A stretch of DNA of 64,000 bases from Duganella aquatilis (lineage in GTDB: Bacteria; Pseudomonadota; Gammaproteobacteria; Burkholderiales; Burkholderiaceae_D). The translations under genes and the position numbers were made by a program. The stretch is from the NCBI RefSeq assembly GCF_009674565.1, contig NZ_WKJL01000001.1, forward strand, positions 310,001-374,000, written 5' to 3'. A model generated the notes under the pieces. It was not told the origin of the DNA and did no database searches. It saw only the letters and a program-made list of their open reading frames with translations. Positions 1 to 8,390 of this stretch are shown here, piece after piece; the stretch's first letter is position 1; every line of letters begins with the position of its first letter.

Positions 1-80
1 GCGCGCCGCGCGCAACGCCCAGTCTAAGCCGCGTGTTAGCAAAAAAAAATGCCACAGATCAAGTTTGGCGGACCGACGCG

Positions 81-113
81 CGATTCTAAGAATCGGTATC
101 GTTTACATAAACG
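81..113. promoter_or_regulatory. Two adjacent palindromes upstream of the sialidase/LTA-synthase operon
   Basis: Two perfect inverted repeats lie side by side in the 247-base leader before the first gene. CGATTCT-A-AGAATCG is at 81-95 and CGTTTA-CA-TAAACG at 100-113. They are AT-richer than the surrounding DNA and about 135-165 bases upstream of the chosen start codon, which suits operators for dimeric regulators. No regulator gene is visible beside them, so the binding protein is unknown. Bases 1-80 show no gene I can support. Confidence 0.4.
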
Positions 114-247
114 CTACATTTTCCTGTAGGATACCGACTTCTTCCATAAGCAGGATGGCCACAAGCCGTCATGTCAAGGAAGTAGTTAATTTTTGGGCAA
201 GGGAAACACGCCAGCGCTTCCTTCATGTCCCGATCTCTGGAGACGGA

Positions 248-1417
248 ATGGGAGTTTCACGCCCACCTGGGCAGCGGCCAGGCAAACTGGCAGCGCTGAT
301 ATGCATAATCGTTGTCGCAGCCGTGGCCGGCGCCGAAGGCTGGCGCTGGTCGCGCTCGGTGGAACATCACGCCCAGCCGGATGCGGCCGCCGTGCAGGCG
401 CCGCCCGCCATCACCCTGACCGAACTATCCCACGCCATCATTCCGATGCCGAAAGGCGTGCCGTCGGCGCACGCCAGCGCCCTGGCGCAGCTGCCGCATG
501 GCGACCTGATTTCGTTCTGGTGGGCCGGCAGCCGCGAGAGCGGGCCGGACGTCAAGGTGTACGCCTCGCGCTGGCGCAACGGTAAATGGAGCGACAACTG
601 GGTCGTGGCCAGCCGCGAGTCGCTCGGCAAGGCACTGGGCCACGGTGTGCGCCGCATCGGCAATCCCGTCGCCTGGACCGCTCTGGATGGTAGCGTCCAC
701 CTGTACGTGGTGGCCACCGGCATGGGCGGCTGGGCCGCGTCGCGCGTGGTGCAACTGCAATCGAACGACGAGGGCGCGACCTTCAAGGTGCGCCGCGTGC
801 TGCCGATGTCGCCGGTGTTCAATACCAGCGTGCTGGTGCGCGCGACGCCGGTCGGGCTGGCGGACGGCGGCTGGTGGCTGCCGGTGTATTTTGAGATCGG
901 TCACAAATATCCGATGCTGGTGTCGTTCGACGCCCACGGCGATCCGCAGCGCCTGACCCGCATCGGCGCGCGTACCCGTTCGCTGCAGCCGACGCTGGTG
1001 CAGGTGTCGCCCACCGAAGTGCGCGCCTGGATGCGCGACGCGAATAAAGAAGGTTCGGTGGTGCAGCAGGCGGTCAGCCACGACGGCGGCGAAAGCTGGG
1101 ACGATCTGGGGCCGACCAGGATCCGCAATCTTGGCACCTCGCTGGCGGTGCTGCGTCTGCATAACGGCACCTTGCTGATGCTGGGGAACCAGGGCACCTC
1201 CAAAGCCACCGCGCGCAGCACGCTGGCGCTGTCGATGTCGAGCGACGGCCGCCACTGGGAGCACGTGACCGACATCGTCAGCGGCCAGCCGCGCGACGAG
1301 TTTTCCTACCCGGCCATGTTCCAGGTCGGCGACGAGCTGCACATCACCTACACCTACCAGCGGCGCGCCATCGCCCACCACCGTTTGAAAATCACCGAGG
1401 GAAAGGAGCTTCTATGA
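248..1417 (+). CDS. Membrane-anchored sialidase-fold (BNR/Asp-box) protein
   Basis: The protein has 389 residues. The ATG at 248 is chosen because GGAG lies five bases upstream; the frame stays open further upstream, but that extension has no family-like sequence. Residues about 13-32 form one hydrophobic segment, so the protein is a signal-anchored or secreted periplasmic protein. The rest reads as a six-bladed sialidase/neuraminidase-like propeller. Asp-box-like motifs (S-x-D-x-G-x-x-W/F) occur near residues 172, 276 (SHDGGESW) and 331. Family members cleave or bind sialic-acid-like or other sugars, but the substrate cannot be read from sequence. Its stop overlaps the next start (ATGA), so it belongs to a four-gene operon ending in an LTA-synthase-like sulfatase, which suggests a role on an envelope glycan. 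Confidence 0.75.
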   Translation: MGVSRPPGQRPGKLAALICIIVVAAVAGAEGWRWSRSVEHHAQPDAAAVQAPPAITLTELSHAIIPMPKGVPSAHASALAQLPHGDLISFWWAGSRESGPDVKVYASRWRNGKWSDNWVVASRESLGKALGHGVRRIGNPVAWTALDGSVHLYVVATGMGGWAASRVVQLQSNDEGATFKVRRVLPMSPVFNTSVLVRATPVGLADGGWWLPVYFEIGHKYPMLVSFDAHGDPQRLTRIGARTRSLQPTLVQVSPTEVRAWMRDANKEGSVVQQAVSHDGGESWDDLGPTRIRNLGTSLAVLRLHNGTLLMLGNQGTSKATARSTLALSMSSDGRHWEHVTDIVSGQPRDEFSYPAMFQVGDELHITYTYQRRAIAHHRLKITEGKELL

Positions 1418-2109
1418 GCCTGCCCGATCTCGCATTGCAGATCATCTATGCGCGCATCGCCTGGGGCCTGATTGCGGCCGCCATGCTGCTGTCGGTGCTG
1501 CCGACGATGTTGCCGCGCATTTTTCCGCAACTGGCGCGGCGCTCGAGAGCGATCGTCGCCATCACCGTCGCCGCCATCATGGCGCTGCCGGGCGAAGCCT
1601 CGCCGGCCTACTGGCTGACGCTGATCTTCCAGTATCCGAGCGGCCTGCTGGCGGGTTACAGCCTGGTGGCGCTGTGCGCGCGCTGGACGGAAAAGCCGGT
1701 CGACTTCCTGCTGCATCCGGCGTTTGCGCTGGCGCTGACGCTGGTCGGCGTGGTGCTGTACCTGGACGCTTTCGGCGTGCTGGCGCTGGGCCTGTATTAT
1801 CGCGGCTTCGATTCCGACGCGGCGGCGCTGCTGGCCGGCGCCGCCGCGCTGGCCGGCGCCGCGGCGTTCACGATGCGCTGGGCGGTCAGCGGCGGCGCCG
1901 CCTTGCTGGCCAGCGTGCTGCTGTTCTCGCTGCTGCGCCTGCCGACCGGGAATCTGTGGGATGCGCTGCTCGATCCGCTGCTGTGGGCCTGGGCGGTCGG
2001 TTCGGTGATCGTGGCGGCGCGGCGGTACTATCGCGCGCGGCCGGCCAGCTTGCCTGCGGCGGAGCTGGTGCCGGTATCGGTACCGGGCAGTGGTGTTGAG
2101 CAACTTTAA
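1414..2109 (+). CDS. Polytopic membrane protein of unknown function
   Basis: The protein has 231 residues and is mostly hydrophobic, with about six or seven predicted membrane spans between residues 10 and 200 and a short polar C-terminal tail. I do not recognise a family. The start codon overlaps the stop of the sialidase-like gene by four bases, so the two are translationally coupled. It is followed 32 bases later by another membrane protein. The context suggests an inner-membrane partner in handling an envelope glycan or lipid, but nothing in the sequence identifies a reaction. Confidence 0.7.
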   Translation: MSLPDLALQIIYARIAWGLIAAAMLLSVLPTMLPRIFPQLARRSRAIVAITVAAIMALPGEASPAYWLTLIFQYPSGLLAGYSLVALCARWTEKPVDFLLHPAFALALTLVGVVLYLDAFGVLALGLYYRGFDSDAAALLAGAAALAGAAAFTMRWAVSGGAALLASVLLFSLLRLPTGNLWDALLDPLLWAWAVGSVIVAARRYYRARPASLPAAELVPVSVPGSGVEQL

Positions 2110-2141
2110 TATAACCATAATTTCAAAACTGGGAGTAGTAC

Positions 2142-2975
2142 ATGGCAGAACAGAAGTGGTATGTCCATCCGGTGATCGCGGTCGGGGTCTTCCTCAATCT
2201 CTTCGTGATGGGACTGGCGCTGGCCTACTCGCACGACCATGACGCCATGTGGCGCCTGCTGGTGGAGGACGGCATCGTCGAGTGGATGCAGTTCCTGTGC
2301 TTTACCTTGTTGTCCGGCTTGCTGGCCTTCCTGGCGGTGGAGCAGTGGCAGCGCGAGCCGAAAATCAATCTGCAACTGGCGGCCTTCGTGTTCCTGTCGG
2401 CGCTGGTCGGCCTGGCGGCGCTGGAAGAAGTGAGCTGGTTCCAGCGCGTGCTGCACATCATTCCGCCGGACTTCTTCCTGCAGAATAACCGCCAGGGCGA
2501 AACCAATCTGCACAATCTGGCGCTGGGCAAGAGCAGCCTGCATAAGGCCGTGCTGCTGAAGATCATCGTGATCGTCGGCCTGACCCACACCATCTTCCTG
2601 CCGCTGCTGGCGCGCAAGCGTCCGGCCATCCGCACCTTCGTCGAGAAATTCGGCCTGTACCTGCCGCCGGTGTCGGCCTCGCTGATCTACGTCGGCCTGG
2701 TGATCCTGTCGAACGTGGTGGTGGACCATCCACGCAAGGGCGAACTGGGTGAAGTCTTCGGCGCCGTGCATTACCTGACCACCGTGGTGGCCGCTTACTT
2801 CTTCGGCGTCGGCTACGACAAGAAGCCGGTGTTCGCGCCATCGCGCGACGCCCGCAATATCGCCACGCTGTTCTGCATGGTGCTGTTCTTCATGCTGCTG
2901 ATTAGCTGGATGCTGAGTGCCGGCGCCGGCGCAGGCGCCTATATCGCCTCCCACCCAGGCTTCGGTGCCGAATGA
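2142..2975 (+). CDS. Conserved polytopic membrane protein with EEVSW / NLHNLALG motifs
   Basis: The protein has 277 residues and about seven membrane spans. Polar residues cluster in an unusual way inside the hydrophobic frame: an EEVSWFQR stretch near residue 95, followed by QNNRQGETNLHN near residue 115. I associate this E-E-x-S-W ... N-x-Q-G-E-x-N-L-H-N pattern with a widespread uncharacterised membrane protein family; this is from memory, not a search. Acidic and histidine residues at a membrane face would suit a membrane enzyme. GGGAG lies about eight bases before the ATG. The 3' end overlaps the LTA-synthase-like gene by four bases. Confidence 0.7.
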   Translation: MAEQKWYVHPVIAVGVFLNLFVMGLALAYSHDHDAMWRLLVEDGIVEWMQFLCFTLLSGLLAFLAVEQWQREPKINLQLAAFVFLSALVGLAALEEVSWFQRVLHIIPPDFFLQNNRQGETNLHNLALGKSSLHKAVLLKIIVIVGLTHTIFLPLLARKRPAIRTFVEKFGLYLPPVSASLIYVGLVILSNVVVDHPRKGELGEVFGAVHYLTTVVAAYFFGVGYDKKPVFAPSRDARNIATLFCMVLFFMLLISWMLSAGAGAGAYIASHPGFGAE

Positions 2976-4966
2976 TGTTTTATCGCCCTGAGAGCCGGCT
3001 GGCGCGCTGCGCGGCCTGGCTGGCGCGGCTGACGCTGTGGGCCGGCCCGTTCGCCGGCGTGCTGCAATTGCTGCTGCTTGGCCTGCTGATTTTTTCGCTG
3101 TCGCGCGCCGGGCTGATGGCCTGGCAGTGGACGCGCGTCTCGGCCACCGGCATCCCCGGCGAGATGCTGGTGCAGGGCGTGCGCGCCGACCTGATCCTGC
3201 TGGGCTATCTGATTGTCTTGCCGGTGGTGCTGGCGCCGTTGCTGGCCTACCAGAAGACGCTGCGCGTGTGGAAGATGTTCAATGTGGTGTGGGGCACGGT
3301 GGCGCTGGTGCTCATCATCTTCATGGAATTGTCGACGCCGCAGTTCATCATGCAGTTCGATATCCGTCCGAATCGCCTGTTCATCGAATACCTGTCGTAT
3401 CCCACCGAGGTGATCGCCACGCTTTGGCATGGCTTCCGCATCGCGCTGGTGCTGGGCATCGTGTTCACGGTGCTGCTGGGTACAACCATCTACAAGCTGC
3501 TGAAAGCTGCTTCGGTTGATATCACCACCTGGCGTCCGTTGCCGCTGCTGTTGCTGTGGCCTTTGCTGGTGCTGCTGGTGGCGTTCCAGATCCGCTCCAC
3601 CATGGCGCATCGTCCGGCGAATCCGTCGATGTTCGCCTTGACGGGCGACGCCATGGTCAATTCGCTGATCATCAATTCGCCGTGGTCGGTGCTGGATGCT
3701 TACAGCGCCATGAGCCACGAGGCCAATTCGTCCGAGATCTACGGCAAATACCCGCGCGAGAAAGTCATCCCGACGGTGAAGAGCGCGCCGTGGCTGCGCG
3801 ATCTGCAATTCACCTCGGCCGAGCTGCCGACGCTGCACAAGCAGGAAGCGGTGATGAAACGCGAGCGTCCGCTGAACCTGGTGATCGTGCTGGAAGAAAG
3901 CCTGGGCGCGACCTTCGTGCAATCGCTGGGCGGCCTGCCGGTGACGCCGGAGCTGGAGAAGCTGAAGCAGGACGGCTGGTGGTTCGAGCAGCTGTACGCG
4001 ACCGGCACCCGTTCGGTGCGCGGCATCGAAGCGGTGGTGGCGGGCTATCCGCCGACGCCGGCGCGCAGCGTGGTCAAGCTGTCGCTGTCGCAGCAGAATT
4101 TCTACACGCTGGCGGCTGGTCTGGGCAAACAGGGCTATCACACGGAGTTTGTGTATGGCGGCGAAGCGCACTTCGACAATATGCGCGGCTTCTTTACCGG
4201 TAACGGCTTCCAGAAGGTGGTGGATCGCCGCGATATGAATCCGGTGTTTGAAGGTAGCTGGGGCGCGTCGGATGAGGATTTGTTCAACAAGTCATTGGAG
4301 CGCCTGAAGACCTTGCACGATAGCGGCAAGCCGTTCTTCAGCCTGATTTTCTCGTCGTCGAATCATGAGCCGTTCCAGTTCCCGGATGGGCGCATTACCT
4401 TGCATGACAAGGAAAAGCAGACCGTCAACAACGCGGTGAAGTATGCCGACTATGCGCTGGGCCGTTTCATTGCAGAGGCGAAGAAGCAGGACTACTGGAA
4501 GGATACGGTGTTCCTGATCGTGGCCGACCATGATAACCGCGTGTATGGCGACAGCCTGGTGCCGATCAATAAGTTTCATATTCCGGGCCTGATCCTGGGT
4601 GCGGACGTGAAGCCGAAGACCATCACCACGATTGCGAGCCAGATCGATCTGGCGCCGACCTTGTTGTCGCTGATGGGCGTGTCGAGCGAGCATCCGATGA
4701 TAGGCCGGGATCTGGCGCGGGATAGCGATACCCCGGGCCGGGCGCTGATTCAGTTCGATAATTACTTTGCGTGGCTGGAGGGTTCGTCGGCGACAATTTT
4801 GCGCCCGGGGCAGGCGCCGTTGCTGGGGAATTACGATGCGGCGACCGGGGTATTGACCACCGGCGGTGTGCCGGATGCGGCGTTGGTGGACAAGGCCATG
4901 TCGCATGTGGTGCTGCCGTCGATTCTGTATCGGGAGCAGCGTTACAAGCTTCCCCCAACGCGTTAG
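2972..4966 (+). CDS. LTA synthase family sulfatase (phosphoglycerol/phosphoethanolamine transferase type)
   Basis: The protein has 664 residues. The N-terminal third (about 1-215) holds about five membrane spans. The rest is an extracytoplasmic alkaline-phosphatase-superfamily domain. Visible metal and active-site signatures are the VLEES acid near residue 308, the probable nucleophile threonine at about 346 in GTRSVRG, a SSNHEPF stretch, and VADHDN near residue 518. LtaS-type enzymes move phosphoglycerol, and relatives move phosphoethanolamine, from lipid donors onto glycans. In Gram-negatives the usual acceptors are osmoregulated glucans or capsule-like polymers. The start overlaps the previous gene (ATGATG), making this the last gene of the four-gene operon. 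No cysteine-type sulfatase motif is present, which argues against a true sulfatase. Confidence 0.85.
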   Translation: MMFYRPESRLARCAAWLARLTLWAGPFAGVLQLLLLGLLIFSLSRAGLMAWQWTRVSATGIPGEMLVQGVRADLILLGYLIVLPVVLAPLLAYQKTLRVWKMFNVVWGTVALVLIIFMELSTPQFIMQFDIRPNRLFIEYLSYPTEVIATLWHGFRIALVLGIVFTVLLGTTIYKLLKAASVDITTWRPLPLLLLWPLLVLLVAFQIRSTMAHRPANPSMFALTGDAMVNSLIINSPWSVLDAYSAMSHEANSSEIYGKYPREKVIPTVKSAPWLRDLQFTSAELPTLHKQEAVMKRERPLNLVIVLEESLGATFVQSLGGLPVTPELEKLKQDGWWFEQLYATGTRSVRGIEAVVAGYPPTPARSVVKLSLSQQNFYTLAAGLGKQGYHTEFVYGGEAHFDNMRGFFTGNGFQKVVDRRDMNPVFEGSWGASDEDLFNKSLERLKTLHDSGKPFFSLIFSSSNHEPFQFPDGRITLHDKEKQTVNNAVKYADYALGRFIAEAKKQDYWKDTVFLIVADHDNRVYGDSLVPINKFHIPGLILGADVKPKTITTIASQIDLAPTLLSLMGVSSEHPMIGRDLARDSDTPGRALIQFDNYFAWLEGSSATILRPGQAPLLGNYDAATGVLTTGGVPDAALVDKAMSHVVLPSILYREQRYKLPPTR

Positions 4967-5055
4967 TCCGGGCGGGGGCGATGCATGCCGAACAGCCCCC
5001 GGCCTATGAATGTCTACCCCGCACGCTTTAGCCTCGACGCATGCCTGACCACTTA

Positions 5056-5084
5056 GGGGTCTGACCCCAGCGGGGTCAGACCCC
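5056..5084. terminator. 13-bp perfect palindrome between convergent genes, possible bidirectional terminator or REP element
   Basis: GGGGTCTGACCCC and its exact reverse complement are separated by AGC. The element sits in the 133-base gap between the ends of the LTA-synthase-like gene and the acetyltransferase gene, which converge. A 13-bp GC-rich stem with a 3-base loop is very stable. There is no T-tract on either side, so it is not a canonical intrinsic terminator. From memory, this motif recurs in intergenic regions of related genomes, which would make it a repetitive palindrome. Only one copy was found in this window. Confidence 0.55.
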
Positions 5085-5099
5085 ACCAGGCAGTGCGGG

Positions 5100-7778
5100 T
5101 CAAAGCTGTTTGGTGCAAAGCTGGAATTCCGGATCATCCTCATAAGGACGGATCTGGAATCCCAGGCTGCCCATCAGTCGCAACATCCCCCGGTTCTTGC
5201 GCAGCACCAGGCCGACAGTCTCACTCAGACCCTTGTCGCGCGCCACGTCCATAATCTCCAGCATCAGCCGCGTCCCCAGGCCCTGGCCACTGAACTTGTC
5301 ATCCACCAGCAGCGAAAACTCGCAGCTGCTGCGGTCCGGGTTGGCAATATACCGCGACACCCCAATAATCTGCTCAGTCTCGGTAAAACTGCCATCGTCA
5401 TCCGCAGTCCGCGTGGTCAGCACCGCCACCAGCGCCATCTCGCGGTCATAATCGATCAAGGTGTACCGCGCCAGCATCTGCGCCGACAGTTCCCGCAACG
5501 ACGAAGCAAAACGGTTATAGCGCGACTGATCCGACAAGCCACGCACCAGCGACTGCAGCATCTCCGCATCGGTTGGCTGCACCGGACGCAGGGTGTACTG
5601 CCCACCACCGCGCATCGGCCACTCGCGCGCATAGCTGGACGGGTAGGGCATGATCGCCAGCTGGTCGTAACGCTGCGCCGATGGCGGCGCCACGCCCACC
5701 ACCACGCGCGCATCCACCGCCAGCACGCCGAACTGGTCGACGATCAGCGGGTTGATATCCAGTTCGCGCAACTGCGGCAATTCGCACACCATCTCCGACA
5801 CGCGCAGCAGGATATGCTCGATGGCCTGATGGTCAACGCCCGGCGCACCGCGCCATTCGCCCAGGGTGGCCGCCACGCGCGCGCGGTCAATCAGGCGTTG
5901 CGCCAGGAACGGGTTCAACGGCGGCAGTTCCACCGCCCGATCGTTCAGCAGTTCCACCATGGTGCCGCCGGCGCCGAAGCCGATCACCGGCCCAAACAGC
6001 GGATCGCTGGCGACGCCGATATACAGCTCGCGGCCATCGCGCTTGCCGGCCATGCGCTGCACGGTAACACCATTGATACGCGCATCCGGCTGCAAACGTC
6101 GCACATTGGCCAGCATGTCGCCGTACGCCGCACCCAGCGCGGCAGCATCGGCCAGATTCAGCACCACGCCCTGCACCTCGGACTTGTGCGGGATATCTGG
6201 CGAATCGATTTTCAGCGCCACCGGGTAGCCCAGCTGCGCGGCGATCAGTTGCGCCTCGGCCGCGCTGCGGGCCGGCATGGTGGGCGTGATCGGGATGTGG
6301 AACGCCGCCAGCAAGGCCTTCGACTCCATCTCGGTTAGCACGCTGCGGCGCTCGGCCAGCACGCTTTCCACCAGCCGGCGCGCGCCTTCCAGGTCCGGCT
6401 TGGCCAGTTGCGACAGGGGCGGCGGTGTTTGCTGCAGCAGCTGCTGGTTCTGGTAGAACGCGGCGATGTTGCCGAATCCGTCCACCGCCGCTTCCGGCGT
6501 GCGGAAGTTGGCCAGGCCGGCCTGGCCGATCAGCTTGCGGGCTGGCGCCACGCGTTCGTCGCCCATCCAGCAGGCCAGCAGCGGCTTGCCCAGGCCTTTC
6601 GAGGCGTCGGCCACGGCGTGCGCCACGGCCAGCGGGTCGCCATCCAGCTTGGGCGAATAAATCACCAGCAGGCCATCGACCTGTGCGTCCTGCGCGCAGG
6701 CGCGGATGGCGGCGGCGTAGTGTTCCGGGCCTGCTTCCTCCGACAGATCCAGCAAATCGGTCAGCGTGGCGTGCTGCGGCAACTGCGGCGCCAATGCCTG
6801 CGCCGAAGCGGCGCCGGGGCGGCCCAGTTGCAGGCCCAGTTGCCCCAGCCAGTCCGCCGCCAGCACGCCGGGGCCGCCGCCGTTGCTGATGACGGCCAGG
6901 CGCGGCCCCACCGGACGATAGCGCGAGGCCAGGCACTTGGCCGCCGAGAACAACTGGACGAAGGTGTTGACGCGCACCGCGCCGGTACGCCGCAGCGCCG
7001 CGTCGAACACCTCGTCGCTGCCGATCAGCATGCCGGAGTGGGTGGCCGCCGCGCGCGAAGCCGCCGCCGCGTTGCCCGATTTGATGATGACCACCGGCTT
7101 GGTGTTGGCCGTGCCGCGCAGCGCCGACAGGAAGCGACGCGCGTCGGTAATGCCTTCCATGTAGATGACGATGCTTTCGGTGGCCGGATCGGTGGCCAGG
7201 AAGTCCAGCGTCTGCGCCAGGTCGATCGCCGTATTCGGTCCCAGCGACACCACCGCCGACAGGCCGACCGAATTGATGCCGGCCCAGTCCAGGATGGCCG
7301 AGGTCAGCGCGCCCGATTGCGAGATCACCGCCAGGCTGCCGCTTTGCGCCAGCTTGCCGGCCACGCCGGCGTTCAGCTTCAGGCGCGGACGCTGGAAACC
7401 CAGGCTGTTGGGCCCCAGCAGATACAGGTCGTGCTTGCGGGCGATGTCGTGCAGTTCGGCCGCCAGTTCCGGCGTCACGCCGGACGAGACGATCAGCGCC
7501 GATTTGCACTGGATGCGGCCCGCCACTTCCAGCGCGAACGCCAGTTCGTCGTGCGGCAGCGCGATCATCGCCAGGTCGGCGCGCGACTGCACCAGGTCGG
7601 CCAGGGTGCCGGTCATGCTGACGTCGAGGAAGGTCAAAGCGCCGTCGTAGCCGCCATCGCGCAGCTGCTTGCACAGGCTGCGGCCGTAGGCGGTCTGGCG
7701 CTCCGGCTGGTCCGGCGGACCGGCAAACACCACGATGGATTTGGGCGCGAACAGCGGGCTAAGGTAATGCAGGTCCAT
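5100..7778 (-). CDS. patZ: Bifunctional acyl-CoA synthetase-like / GNAT protein acetyltransferase (Pat/PatZ type)
   Basis: The protein has 892 residues, close to E. coli PatZ (886). The order of domains is a CoA-binding domain (about 1-145), succinyl-CoA-synthetase-like domains (to about 460), an ATP-grasp domain (about 480-700) and a C-terminal GNAT domain (about 725-892) with acetyl-CoA loop GQGLGTR. PatZ-type enzymes acetylate lysines, classically of acetyl-CoA synthetase. The start at 7778 is chosen because the protein then begins MDLHYLSPLFAPKS, as family members do, with GAGAAAG just upstream. The frame stays open 55 codons further upstream without resemblance. The ATHSGM loop keeps the histidine that is phosphorylated in true NDP-forming synthetases. 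The gene is divergent from the hemerythrin gene and shares a control region holding an FNR-like box. Confidence 0.88.
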   Translation of the reverse strand: MDLHYLSPLFAPKSIVVFAGPPDQPERQTAYGRSLCKQLRDGGYDGALTFLDVSMTGTLADLVQSRADLAMIALPHDELAFALEVAGRIQCKSALIVSSGVTPELAAELHDIARKHDLYLLGPNSLGFQRPRLKLNAGVAGKLAQSGSLAVISQSGALTSAILDWAGINSVGLSAVVSLGPNTAIDLAQTLDFLATDPATESIVIYMEGITDARRFLSALRGTANTKPVVIIKSGNAAAASRAAATHSGMLIGSDEVFDAALRRTGAVRVNTFVQLFSAAKCLASRYRPVGPRLAVISNGGGPGVLAADWLGQLGLQLGRPGAASAQALAPQLPQHATLTDLLDLSEEAGPEHYAAAIRACAQDAQVDGLLVIYSPKLDGDPLAVAHAVADASKGLGKPLLACWMGDERVAPARKLIGQAGLANFRTPEAAVDGFGNIAAFYQNQQLLQQTPPPLSQLAKPDLEGARRLVESVLAERRSVLTEMESKALLAAFHIPITPTMPARSAAEAQLIAAQLGYPVALKIDSPDIPHKSEVQGVVLNLADAAALGAAYGDMLANVRRLQPDARINGVTVQRMAGKRDGRELYIGVASDPLFGPVIGFGAGGTMVELLNDRAVELPPLNPFLAQRLIDRARVAATLGEWRGAPGVDHQAIEHILLRVSEMVCELPQLRELDINPLIVDQFGVLAVDARVVVGVAPPSAQRYDQLAIMPYPSSYAREWPMRGGGQYTLRPVQPTDAEMLQSLVRGLSDQSRYNRFASSLRELSAQMLARYTLIDYDREMALVAVLTTRTADDDGSFTETEQIIGVSRYIANPDRSSCEFSLLVDDKFSGQGLGTRLMLEIMDVARDKGLSETVGLVLRKNRGMLRLMGSLGFQIRPYEDDPEFQLCTKQL

Positions 7779-7862
7779 GATACTTTCTCGGCAATGACTG
7801 GCAGCCCACACTATACGCCATGCGGCCCCATTTTTAGCTGCTGCACGGCAAATCGTCGGGGC

Positions 7863-7911
7863 TTGACCTGGATCATGGATTTCTGACAAGCGGCTTGGCA
7901 TAGTGGCGTGA
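7863..7911 (+). promoter_or_regulatory. Probable class II FNR-dependent promoter of the hemerythrin gene
   Basis: TTGACctggATCAT at 7863-7876 matches 8 of 10 positions of the FNR consensus TTGAT-N4-ATCAA. A -10-like CATAGT lies at 7899-7904. That places a start site near 7911, with the box centred at -41.5, exactly the class II FNR geometry. The hemerythrin ATG is 45 bases downstream. Two FNR-type regulators with intact cysteine ligands are encoded nearby. The divergent patZ start is about 92 bases from the box centre and might also be affected. Confidence 0.6.
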
Positions 7912-7955
7912 GCCGGGTCCGCCTCCGCGGGCCGCAATGCCATTCAGGAGGAGTC

Positions 7956-8390
7956 ATGGAAACGACCGCTTTGAGCGCGGCGCTGGGGACGGACATGGTA
8001 CTGGGGATACCCTTGTTTGACGAAGCCCACGCGGCGCTGGCCGAGCAGATCAACCTGCTGCTGTCCGGGCCGGACGAGCAATTCGGGGAGCACCTGGCCG
8101 GGCTGGTGGAATGCCTGGAAGTCGACTTCCGGCTGGAGGAGCAGTTGATGGAGGCGATCGACTATCCGGCCACCCGCAGCCACCGCGAGCAGCATGCGCG
8201 GGTGCTGGCCACGCTGCACGGCCTGGCGCCCGGCGACATCGAGAACGGCCGCAAGGTGGCAGCGATGATACTGCCGTGGTTTCACGCGCACCTGGCCACG
8301 GCCGACACGGCGCTGGCGATCGCGCTGCAAGTCGCCGGCCGCGCCCACGGCACGGCGGCCGGGCAGGAAGTGCCGGCCGCCGTCAACTAG
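7956..8390 (+). CDS. Bacteriohemerythrin-like oxygen-binding protein with one altered iron ligand
   Basis: The protein has 144 residues. AGGAGGAG lies just upstream of the ATG, fixing the start. The hemerythrin ligand pattern is visible: H25, E61, H76 and H80 (HxxxH), H112 and D117 (HxxxxD). At residue 57, where the HxxxE motif normally supplies a histidine, the protein has aspartate (DFRLEE). A carboxylate there could still bind iron but should change oxygen affinity or redox behaviour. Hemerythrins reversibly bind O2 at a di-iron site in a four-helix bundle and serve as oxygen stores or sensors. An FNR-type promoter upstream and two FNR genes downstream fit microaerobic induction. Its TAG overlaps the stop of the convergent regulator gene. 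Confidence 0.85.
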   Translation: METTALSAALGTDMVLGIPLFDEAHAALAEQINLLLSGPDEQFGEHLAGLVECLEVDFRLEEQLMEAIDYPATRSHREQHARVLATLHGLAPGDIENGRKVAAMILPWFHAHLATADTALAIALQVAGRAHGTAAGQEVPAAVN

